Of a DNA stretch of 64,000 nt, positions 45,584 through 55,157 are shown one piece after another; the stretch's first letter is position 1; every line of letters starts with the position of its first letter. The stretch comes from Bipolaris cookei (Eukaryota; Ascomycota; Dothideomycetes; Pleosporales; Pleosporaceae): contig NRSV01000047.1 of assembly GCA_002286855.1 (NCBI GenBank), positions 62,938-126,937 of the forward strand, read 5' to 3'. The notes beneath the pieces were generated by a model. That model worked only from the letters and a program-made list of their open reading frames with translations. It did no database searches and was not told the DNA's origin. The translations under genes were made by a program, and so were the position numbers.

Positions 45584-47198
45584 TTATCTTTGGCCGGTGA
45601 CGGTTGGACCAAAGTCAAATCCAGCAGGTGGTTGTGGCTGCTGTTGCTGTGGTGGTGGGTATGAGGGTGATGCTAGCGGTGTGTATGCACCAGGGATGGG
45701 CACAGCAGCGTACTGCTGTTCGCCTGGAGCAGCAGCAACGTGGTCGTTTCTTCTTTCTTGGAATGCTGGAGATGGAAGTGGTGGCGAAACGGTGTTTGTC
45801 CGAACAGGTGCCTCAAAGCCCTCCTGCTCAACCTTGGGAGTCGCACCAGTGACCTTGATAGGCGGCGCCTGGAGGGTGAAGGGCTGGGGCTGTGCAATTT
45901 CACGTGCATATGCGTATTGCACTTTGTCGCTTTCACCATTCTCGGCCGCAGAGTGCGGGTCTACGTACATGGGGTGGCCTGGTGGTGGACGCCAGCCGCC
46001 GGAGCGAGGAGACATTGGACCGAAACCAGGGGTGTTGGGAGCGGACTGGGAGCGCAGCTGAGCAAGGTAGAGATCCGAACGAGCGCGGTCGCGCATGGCC
46101 ATGGACTTGCGGAGCTTGCGCTTGGACCAGAAGCGGTAAAAGACAATTCCGTAAATGGCAATGACAAGGACCTCGATGACGACTTCGATGATGCAGCAGA
46201 CAAGAGCCCAGTTCTGACGCACTGTTAGTCGATTGTAGGATCAAGAAGTGGAATGATGCATACCTGAAGACGGCAGACAAGGCCATAGGCAATGTCATCC
46301 TCAAAGAGATGTCGTCGCTTATTATCCACGCAGGACCAACCCCACATGTCTTTGTTGTTGTTCTGCGCTTTACTTTGATTGAAGGCGGCTGCACCAACAC
46401 CCCACATGATGATGCTGAAGATGAAGAATCCAACGGCGAAGACAGTGTAGTAGGCAGCCACCTTTTCGGCTCGATGGTGACCTCCCCTCCAATAGGCGAT
46501 GATGACAAAGATGGACATGACCAGGGAAATACAGGCAATGGTTAGCAGGAGAATCTGAGGCCAAGTTTTGGTGTTGTTAGCCCATGGAGGTAGACCGTTG
46601 CGTGGAGGCAGGGTTTTGGTGGCGTTGAAAATGGCAAATACGGTTGCAATCATGGAGAGAACGATGAGAGAGCAGGCAAAGTTGACGCCTCGGAGGAAGA
46701 TCTTTGCTAATCGCACGCGTACTTTGATTTTCTAGTTGATGTCAGTGAATGCATGTGGCAAAGATGGCGATTTCAGAAACATACCAGATCCTTTGCTTGC
46801 TCCTTTTCAGTCATGGCCTCGCGCTTCTCAAGCTGCTGCTCTTCTCTAAAGGTAGGGCTCATGATGGACATTGCACCGGCTGGGGTCCGTGGAGGAGCGC
46901 CAGGCGACTTCAAGGCGCTCTTGAGGGGCGTCTTTGGCGTTGGGGGAGGAAGGTACCTTCGGTCGGTTTCCTCCATCTCGACTGATTGCATGTAGCCGAA
47001 GCCTGTGTCGGCAATCTGGGGCTGTGGCTTGTAGTGGTTTGTTGGGTACTCGACTGGTGACCGAGGAGGGTCAATAGGCGAGTGAACTGATGTTGCCTCT
47101 GCGAAGCGGGCTGCACGTGGTGTCCTGACGTCGAGAGAGTCTTTGGAGCTTCTTCTTTCAATGGTGATATGGGTAAGCTTCTTGTCGTTGGCGGCCAT
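45584..47198 (-). CDS. Four-transmembrane (MARVEL-like) fungal membrane protein
   Basis: Predicted complement(join(45584..46213,46264..46731,46785..47198)), 503 aa. The N-terminal ~140 residues are cytosolic, Pro/Thr-rich with a TPKTPLKSALKSP segment. Four hydrophobic helices follow: ACSLIVLSMIATVFAIF, ILLLTIACISLVMSIFVIIA, YYTVFAVGFFIFSIIMWGVG and LVCCIIEVVIEVLVIAIYGI, spaced as in MARVEL/tetraspan proteins. A Pro/Gln-rich C-terminal tail of ~180 residues ends in PPPQQQQPQPPAG. The second intron acceptor was set to GTCAG before AACTGG to keep frame. Function unknown; likely plasma membrane or endomembrane scaffold. Confidence 0.75.
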
Positions 47199-49065
47199 AC
47201 TAAAGATATGCGAGTTTTACTCGAGGGCAATGGGGAATGGCATCAAGTGGGGGCAAAAGAAGTAGAAAGAGAACAGTGCCACAGCGTCGACGACTATAAT
47301 CCAGCCCAGCTAAGACCAGTCGCGAGAAAGGCTACAAGAGATGGTTGGTAGAAGAAACACGACGAATTACAATAAGAGACCTGCTGGAGAAAAGAAAAAG
47401 GTGTGGCAAGTGGGCGAAGCGCTGGGCTTTTGTTGTCGGGGCGCTTGGAAGGCGGCAATGGGCGAAGATTGGATAGGTGGGGAGCACGGATAGTGGCAGG
47501 TGGGGAGAGAGAAGATGGCAAAGCGGGCGGGTACTTACAACGTTCTAAATGTATGGCGGCTAGAGGCAGGCAGCTTGCACGACTGCAGGTCTGCGTATGA
47601 TAGGCCAGCTGGGGAGACGAGGTGGATGCCAATGGCGCGCAGAGGAACGAGGCGAGTGGTGGCCCGAAATAGACGCCCGGGAGAAGTCGATGGAGGATGT
47701 ACAGATGATGCGGCCAGAAGCTTGGTTTATGGGCAGATGTGACTGGGTTACTTGGTGCTTATCCTGTCGTCAGCGTGGCAATATGCAACGCTATCGCTCT
47801 AGAGTGCTCTGTCTCTGTCTCTATGGCTCTCTTTTTGCCGACGTGAGATGGGTCAGAGGTTGAGGTGGTGGGTGAAGGTACCTCTGGCGTCTGGAGCGCC
47901 TTCAGACGTTAAGAGCATGGCCCAAGTCGAGGAAACACCGAGGAAACAGCCATGGGACGACGGGCTGTGGGGGCGTGTCCTCGGGAGCGACTTGTGCCCA
48001 GGATTCTGGTGCAGCAGAGGCAGGGCATGGAAATGGCTGATACCCAATTACTGGTAGACATTTGACGCCCGCAAAATGGGCAAAATGTAACATGGCGGTT
48101 GCAGAAGGTGAGTGGTTGGACAAGACGGGGCCGCCGCATGAGAAAAAGGCGAGCTAGGCCGATTGAGCTTGCGGCAGACGTGCCTCGAGCCAATCACCGC
48201 CCGGGAGAGCCACCAAGCCCTGAGCAGGCGCTGTCCCACTGCGCTAGCGGCCCACTCGAGCTGTCTAGGCTGAATCCAATTCAACTCACTGCCGCTGATG
48301 CTCTCCAGTCCATCCAGTCCACACACACAACCACCATCAGCCCTGACAACACCGCCGGACCACCACTCGATGCCTCGCCAACACTCGACTCGCTGACTCC
48401 AGTCCTCGTACGCCCGCAGCTTGTCCGACATAAAGCTTCAAACTGCCCCGGTGCGTACGTACGCAATCCATCAGCATCCCAGCTCCACTCACGATTTTGC
48501 GCCCTGGTTCTACACCTAAGCGTCACCAATGCCGCTGCCAAGTCATGTGAGCGCTGCTGCATCCTGGCTCCCCAGGCCTGGCCTTACATGTACTCTACTT
48601 GCAAACATGTTTCCTGCACCCTCTGCTGCTTAGTCCCCGAACCGCTTCGCCACCCTCCCGCAGAACGCTCTCCATCTGCATGTCGTCGGCACACTAACTG
48701 TCTTGCGGTAGTTTTGTTTCGTTTCTTGCTCACTGACTGCAGGATTATTTTTGGCCCCCCGTTGCTGGCTTCATCGCGGGGTGGCACCAACACGCTGATG
48801 GCCCAGCCATGACATGGTCGTGTGCACTATCTGATGGGCTAATCCCACCTAAATATATCCCTTTGCGCACACATTGTCGAATCCCAAATCCCATAATTAA
48901 CCAGCACTGGGGCCAGCCGTTCTCGCTGCATGCAGTGCGGATCCCCCAGCTGGCACGGCCGTGCAGCCCGTTTCGAAACAATTTTACCCTTTTTTGGCCT
49001 CGCTTCCTCGACTCTGGATATTTGCTCGTCTGAATTTTCCTTGTTTCTTGTCCCTTCGATATTGG
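47199..49065. other. Intergenic region, no supported gene
   Basis: About 1.9 kb upstream of the four-helix gene. A 237-codon open frame at 48099-48812 is composition-driven with no family resemblance. Probably promoter and long 5' UTR, then the border with the transposon-rich region. Confidence 0.5.
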
Positions 49066-49950
49066 TCATGCAGGAAGATTTATATATTTCGATCCGATAT
49101 ATGCTTTTCCTTGGCCCTCTGGCCGCCTGAATAATCGTGTCATCGTACGATGCTCGATGCAAAACCAACCAACATTTTGCCAATGCCGGCCCGTCGCAAA
49201 ATCGCCTTTATAATTAGCAAACCATACGTTGATGTGGAATTTAGCAGCCTTTGCGCAAAAGAGATGATGCTTCCCGAAAAAAAAACCAGGTCTATTGTAA
49301 TACATGTTGGCCTTCGTTGCGCTGACGCACTCAACAAGAGTAATCAGCCCGTGGTTATTAGCGTTCGTGATGAAGACAGTGCGTTGGTTTTTGGTGTAGA
49401 TATATTTATTTACCGTAACTCCAATCCGGCAACCAGTCTCATCCATGTTATATAGATCCCCTGGTTTTATCCCAAGTTGATCTATCATGGCTTTGAGCTC
49501 TGTGAACCAGTTCCGTAGGACTTCTGGTTGTTGTGCCTGCAATCGCAATACCTCCATTGGTTTTGCCTTAACACGCTTATATTTTGGGTGGCGACGGAGC
49601 TAACGGCGTGCCTAATTCTTTCTAATTGGTGGAGGAGCTTCTTCAGTACCAAGATACGACTCCTCAAACAAAGCGTAGGCTTGTACAGCGATAGTATGGT
49701 GTTGAATGCCGAAGCCAATCGCATCAATCGCGTCAAGATGGCGCCCAAGAGCAAGGTCTTGGGCTTCGGTGAGCAGATAGTTAGGTAGCTTTCGATTACA
49801 GCGCGTAGGCTCGTTATTATATGCGCGGAGAAGACGTTTATACTTGAGATTATGGACTCTAGCATAAGATAAGATGTTTGGCTTGGGGAGCTGGTGGAGC
49901 GCGTCGGCATGATTTCTATACATCACCACCTCTTCAGTGTATTTCGGCAC
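49066..49950 (-). mobile_element. Fragment of a pogo/Fot-type transposon
   Basis: On the minus strand 49612-49950 gives the psq/CENP-B DNA-binding part (YTEEVVMYRNHADALHQLPK ... LALGRHLDAIDAIGFGIQ) and 49066-49557 the first half of the DDE domain (GIKPGDLYNMDETGCRIGV). The two are separated by in-frame stops near 49600. Sequence after the first catalytic Asp decays and the second half is absent. No inverted repeats were found. It belongs to a different pogo subfamily from the TAACGTG-end elements. Confidence 0.8.
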
Positions 49951-50555
49951 TGTAGAACTAGACTTTGGTATGCTGCGAAACTTTTGGCCTATTTAGATTT
50001 TAGTTGTAGAGTGTTGTGGTGTTGATTGTATTATCTTAAAAAATATGTCTCCCTTGACGTGGTAGGCCCGTGCTTCGCACGGGCAATCTTTTAGATTTTC
50101 CACCGGAACCATTGGGCCCGAGTAGTATGTAAATATATTCTGTAGAAGAAGCTGAAAGTAGGTGTGCTACGGAAAATCATTACTGAGAAGAGAGGAACAA
50201 GGTACAGAGTAACTAGTGTATTATCGCTACAGAAGAAACTCTTGTAGGAGTATCAAAATCCCAATATAATCCTTTCACTGCCGTTTGTATGCTAGCCCAA
50301 TCTGGCTAATCCAGTGTGGGTGCTCGAAACGAGCTAGTGCTAGCTACTCCCAAAACTACAGTTATTGCTTTAATATACCAGAAGCTAGACTGTACTAGAT
50401 ATGCACAACTCTTTGTGCAACTGTTGAACCGTTTACTAAGAGAAAAGTTATGCGGGTAACGCCTGAGCGCGTCGTCGCCCGAGTGTTGCTCGGACAAAGC
50501 ACAGATCTCAAATGCTACCTATCACGCAGCATGGAAGTATTAATAGTGGACCAGC
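49951..50555. other. Spacer between transposon relics
   Basis: About 600 bp of AT-rich, probably transposon-derived sequence. Contains a perfect hairpin at 50066-50084. Confidence 0.4.
50066..50084. repeat. Perfect 8-bp stem hairpin
   Basis: GCCCGTGC-TTC-GCACGGGC forms an 8-bp GC-rich stem with a three-base loop. It may be the subterminal end of a mobile element. The Helitron 3' rule (hairpin then CTRR) is not met. Confidence 0.6.
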
Positions 50556-52061
50556 TACGAAGGTGCCCATCGAAAGTCCTTACTCGCGCAGTGATAGGGG
50601 TGTATCAGCTAATACCCAATCGGGCAAGACCTCCGAACTTGATCGATTCTATCAAGATTTACCCTCCTTATACTCATTGCCTCCCTCTAGTTGAATAATC
50701 TTCTGGATATAAACAGGAATCCACTCAATAAATGCCTGGACTTTATCCTGACATAGTTCTCTCCAACACTGGGTCCATGTACGTACTCCCTGTGCTCGAT
50801 TCTTTGGTGCGCCTCTCTTTGTAGTGTGCCTCTTCATCCATGGCCAGTAAGGTTCAATAGCATTTAAATCGGGTGAGTTACCGCACCAAAAAGCTTACGA
50901 ACGCCCTCTAGATTATATACGTAGCTCTGTACGAAGTGATCATGGGCAGGAGCCTTGTCCTCTTGAACAACTGTTCCTGGTCGCTTAGCCTGGCACTGTT
51001 TAGTAAAGGGGATCAGTTTTGGGAGCAAGATAGTTGTCTGGTATCGATACAAGTCAATTTCTGTACTGTTACTTTGATTAAGCTTGCCATTCTTCTTATT
51101 CCACTTCCACTTCGGCTTTTGGCCAGGCTTAGTACACAGATCCAGGCGCCGCATAATAGTCTCAAGCTCCCACTGCTCCCTCACAATATGCTCTAGCTCT
51201 TTGTTCAATTCTTCAATGCTTCTAGCAGCAGCCTCCTTCTCTTGCTTTGTTTCAGGAAGCCAACAGTGAAAAGGCCCCTTTTCATCGTACGAGAAGCACT
51301 TCCAGAACATAAACTCAGAATACCCCTTCCATCACTCACGAATGCAGCTGCGTACAAAGGCTTCATCTGATTTTCTCCAAACTCTACAACCCCTACATCT
51401 GTGTAGTAGAACAACAGATGCTTCATTAGACCATATTACATTTTTCCAATCCTCAAGCGTCCAATCTTGATGCTGAAAGTAGCAATTAAGCCGTTCCTTC
51501 TTCATCTTCTTTGTCAGTTTAAGCTTCCTCGTTGACTTGGCTTTCCTGGAGCCTGCTTTCCGCAGAATTCGTCATACCGTCATAGCCGATATATTCGATC
51601 CTTGTTGACTGAGTGCCCCGGCAACATCAGCACAAGACTTCTCTCGTCCATCCCAGTCAGTACGTACAGTATGGACGACCTTTTCAGCTGCGTCAGCCCG
51701 CTTTGATGGTCTACCAGACCGTGGAGCGTCTTTAAGATAGCTATCCTTAATATGCAGTGACCGCTGTGCTGGGTCAAAGCCACGCATGATAGCGCAGCCA
51801 TAGATTGAATTGATTGTCCGCATAGGGATTTTAGTCAAATCATTAACTTCATTGCTTGACTTTCCAGTAGCTTTGAGACTGACAATACGAGCGCGAGTAG
51901 AGATATCGTATGGAGTCATAATAGAGAGTGTAACTAGAGAGAACGTATAAAAACGCCGAAGGCGCAAAGGCCACACCAGTGCGGAGGAATTGCCTAATTG
52001 GAAATTAGTTGATATATCCCTGTCACTGCATGAGTAGGAACTTTTGATAGGCACCTCCGTA
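50556..52061 (-). mobile_element. Tc1/mariner-type transposon relic with 72-bp inverted repeats
   Basis: Inverted repeats run from 50556 inwards and from 52061 inwards over about 72 bp. They are flanked by TA as expected for Tc1/mariner insertion. The minus-strand transposase relic starts near 51917 (MTPYDISTRARIVSLKATGK, a helix-turn-helix), with a GRPSKRADAAEKVV linker. The DDE region follows: LEDWKNVIWSNEA, VVQEDKAPAHDHF and SPDLNAIEPYWPWMK. In-frame stops at ~51570 and ~51330 interrupt it. The inverted-repeat arms differ almost only by transitions. It is ~1.5 kb, a normal length, so decay is by point changes rather than deletion. Confidence 0.85.
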
Positions 52062-52707
52062 TACGAGGTTTGTCCGAGCAATATCGGCATGACTTGGAAC
52101 AGCTCTGTTTCGGCTCAGAGGATCCGTATTATTTTCACCAGCCTAGCCATTATGATTAATACTTTGGGTATTCAAATTCTACCTAGATGAGCTCAACTCT
52201 AACCTTTGCCGCCACCCTATGATGGATCTTCTTGTACTAGTGGGTAGGAGTAACATCCTGATTCTATGGTAGCATCGAAATAGTATCGTGGAGCTATCTT
52301 AGGGATGTTCAGCCTCCTATAAGGGTAGTTAACATTTTACGTAACTCTGGTATTATTATCATCGAGTAATCTAGAGACAAGATTTCTTCATAATTTCCCA
52401 ATAAACCAACAACAAGCAATTTCACAACTCTGATTTTCGTAGAGATGTTCAAAAACCCCTTGGATACGGAGTACCTCATCTCGACCTAGCCTTCACCCAT
52501 ATACCAGCCTGGAACCACGCGGCAATATGAACTAGTGCAAAAGGGCCGAGTTTAATATAAGATAGAAACCTATGATGTGCATTTTTACAGTTCCCCCCAC
52601 ACTATAAGAACCCGTTCCTGCTGCCACCTCAAATCCACTCTATCAGACCATCACTATAAACTTCATCTCCCTTCCACTCCAACCATCCCCTCTTTTTATC
52701 TTTCCAA
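52062..52707. other. Upstream region of the secreted-protein gene
   Basis: About 650 bp of AT-rich sequence between the Tc1 relic and the small secreted protein gene. A CACTATAAGA TATA-like site lies near 52598-52607, about 100 bp before the start codon. Confidence 0.45.
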
Positions 52708-52980
52708 ATGCGTTTCATCGCCATCTCCCTCACCCTCGCTCTAGCTGGGGTCGCTTCCACGGCACCCACTGCGCACCAACAGCCCGAGCAACACCTCCAA
52801 CAAGAACCAAGGGGCACTACACTACAAAAGAGAGCTCTGGGGTGCGCCGCTGGATACTGTGCGTGCTACAAGAAATGCTGGTCGGAGAGTTGCATCGCGG
52901 ACTGCAAGTTGGCTTACTGTGCGAACACTTGGCCGAATGGAACTGTGTATCCGCCACAATGTCCGGGTCTGGGCCGATGA
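52708..52980 (+). CDS. Small secreted cysteine-rich protein (candidate effector)
   Basis: A single exon of 90 aa. Residues 1-19 form a signal peptide (RFIAISLTLALAGVASTA), then a Gln-rich propeptide ending in Lys-Arg at 41-42, a Kex2-type site. The predicted mature peptide (43-90) has eight cysteines at 46, 51, 53, 57, 62, 66, 71 and 85, enough for four disulfides, and one NGT glycosylation sequon (77-79). I do not recognise a family; the spacing C-x4-C-x-C-x3-C-x4-C-x3-C-x4-C-x13-C is noted for searching. It lies between a Tc1 relic and a pogo relic, a location typical of fungal effectors. Secretion is inferred; no function is claimed. Confidence 0.78.
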   Translation: MRFIAISLTLALAGVASTAPTAHQQPEQHLQQEPRGTTLQKRALGCAAGYCACYKKCWSESCIADCKLAYCANTWPNGTVYPPQCPGLGR

Positions 52981-53093
52981 GAAAGTCAATGCTGTAGGGT
53001 CTGGATACTGGGGGTTGAGATACTGATGCCACATAGGGATGGCTGGAGGTGTTATGTTGGGCTAGGCTTAGATGCGTCTGGCTTCATACCCAT

Positions 53094-54297
53094 TAACGTA
53101 GTTTACAAGCAAGTCAGTCACTCAAGCGAGTCAGTCACGCCCCATCGGCATGCCAACGTTAAGACAGTATTACGCACTTTTATCACAGTTAATGCTAGTC
53201 AGCTGGTTTTAAATGAATCAGACGTTCAACTTGCCATCTTCTCTATTAAATCTAGTGAGATACAGAGTAATCGCAGTAAGCGATAATGGCTGGACGAACA
53301 ACGAGCTAGGCGTTGCATGGATAAAGCACTTCGACGCTCACACGAAGACTCGCGTTGTTGGTACATGTCTACTTATCCTTGACGGCCATGAGAGCCATAA
53401 CTCGCTGAATTTCCGAGATCTCTGCGAAGAGAAGAAGATAATCCTCCTCTTTATGTCTTCCCACTCGTCGCACCTCTTACAGCCTCTTGATGTGGGCTGC
53501 TTTTCGCCATTAAAGCGCGCGTATGGCGATGCCATCTCGGCCTTGGTGCGCAGTCGCATCTACTATATCAGCAAAGAAACCTTTCTACCAGGGTTTGAAG
53601 AAGCTTATAACAAAACAATTACAGCGGAAAATATCCGTGCAGGCTTTCGAGGTGCTGGAATTGTGCCACACAATTCTCACGCTGTTTTATCACACCTTAA
53701 CGTCGTGCTGCGTACGCCGACTCTACCAGCGCAAAAGAGTAACACCTGGGACCCGAAAACGCCGCGCAACGCGCGCGAAATGGAGGCGCAGACTACGCTT
53801 ATTCGAAACCGCATGCAAATCCAGAAAAGGTCTCCTACAATTTCTCTTGATGAGCAGCAGGTGCGGCAGTTAAGTAAGGGCGCCCAGCAGATAGTTCATG
53901 AAGTAGTGTTAATGCGCGAAACAATCCATCGCCTTGACACTATGATTGAAGATGCAACGAAGCGAAAAACTCGCAAGCGGCGCTACGTACAGGCAGGGGG
54001 GTCACAGACAGCTGGCCAGGTAGCTGATCAGATTGCTGAGGCAGAGGGTGGCAGCTGTAACGACGGTGCAACGTTTGCGAAGAAGGTACGTAGTGAACGG
54101 CGCTGCGGACGTTGTAGGCAAATTGGACACAACTCCCGCACCTGCGAAGTAAAATTAGAGGATATACAAGATATTGATAACTTAGAAGAACAATACACTA
54201 TTCTACTTAAATGAATAAATTATGGTGGTGTTGCACAATGTGGATACGAAGGTAGGACATGGTAGTAGAGTGGGCCGGTCGGTGGTGAAACACGTCA
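53094..54297 (+). mobile_element. Pogo-type element (TAACGTG-end family), internally deleted, copy B
   Basis: Left end at 53094 reads TAACGTAGTTTACAAGC; the right end near 54297, on the other strand, reads TGACGTGTTTCACC, degenerate versions of the ends of the element at 59121-60729. Inside, a short N-terminal transposase piece (ESDVQLAIFSIKSSEIQS) is joined to the second half of the DDE domain (53270 on), so the helix-turn-helix, CENP-B part and first catalytic block are deleted. The remaining C-terminal half is still open. Length 1.2 kb compared with 1.6 kb for the fuller copy. Confidence 0.8.
53213..54214 (+). pseudogene. Truncated pogo-type transposase with C-terminal zinc knuckle
   Basis: An open frame of 333 codons covering the distal DDE domain: DGHESHNSLNFRDLCEEKK, SHSSHLLQPLDVGCFSPLKR, then a basic tail and a zinc knuckle CGRCRQIGHNSRTC (C-x2-C-x4-H-x4-C) near residues 298-311. 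The first catalytic Asp block is missing, so it should be inactive as a transposase. It could still encode a DNA- or RNA-binding fragment if transcribed, which is speculative. Confidence 0.75.
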
Positions 54298-54475
54298 TCA
54301 GTATTTTCTTATTCCAGTGCTTACGTAGTGAATGCGGCTTCCCCTCGAGCGCAGGTGCAACGAAGTTTGCGCCACACAGTAGGCAGGGATCATGGTACCC
54401 CATTTGACCATATCAAGCTTAGCGTTCTCCTGTCAGCACACGTACAACAAGCAGAAAATACTGGGCTTTAGTCAT

Positions 54476-54917
54476 TAACGTGACTGCATAGCGAGCGCGC
54501 CGGCTAAGCGAGCGCGCCACCCTAAATCTCACCAAAAACCCCCAACTACAAAGGTCTATATCTCAACAACTATACATTAGAATTGTCTAGAAATCTATAA
54601 GTCTAATACTTGTAACAATCTCGCTGTTACCTCAAGTTTTAAGACTATTCCAACATACAATTATACAAATATAGAAAAGTACGCTAGAATAATCCCTGTA
54701 TTTCTGCTATCTCTTATTAAGTTTATTACTATTATAGCTATTGTTATGTAACTCTAACGTCTTTTTATTTATATAGATGCAGCCTTTATAACTACTGGAT
54801 TTCTAGACAATTCTAATGTATAGTTGTTGAGATATAGACCTTTGTAGTTGGGGGTTTTTGGTGAGATTTAGGGTGGCGCGCTCGCTTAGCTGGCGCGCTC
54901 GCTATGCACACACGTTA
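54476..54917. mobile_element. MITE with ~120-bp terminal inverted repeats
   Basis: Arms at 54476-54596 and 54797-54917 are near-perfect inverted copies (about 120 bp, differing at a handful of sites). They enclose ~200 bp of AT-rich DNA with no coding capacity. Outer ends read TAACGTG..., flanked by TA as for pogo-type insertion. Each arm holds two direct copies of AGCGAGCGCGCC. The pogo element at 59121-60729 has AAGCGAGCGGGCCAC in the corresponding place, so the MITE is probably mobilised by that family's transposase. Confidence 0.85.
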
Positions 54918-55157
54918 CACTTCACAAAGGATGACAACAATCCCGGTGGTGAAGAAAATTTACGAGTGGTGCGCAGTACAGATTTAAGTGCTATATGTTC
55001 CGCTTCCACCACTCTGCTATATCACAAGGAAGCCTTTATTTAAGCCTACCAATACTTGAATATAGTACAGTAGACGTACAGCCTTAAAATACTGGTCAGA
55101 ATATGCTAAAAGAATATGCACCGCTTAGTTCACTTGCACTTACAGAGGCCTACATAC

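Noticed and set aside
48099..48812. 237-codon open frame
   Set aside because: No ATG at its start as far as I can tell, composition is not protein-like, and no family resemblance.
50066..50084. Helitron 3' terminus
   Set aside because: The hairpin is not followed by a CTRR end and no Rep/helicase remnants are nearby.
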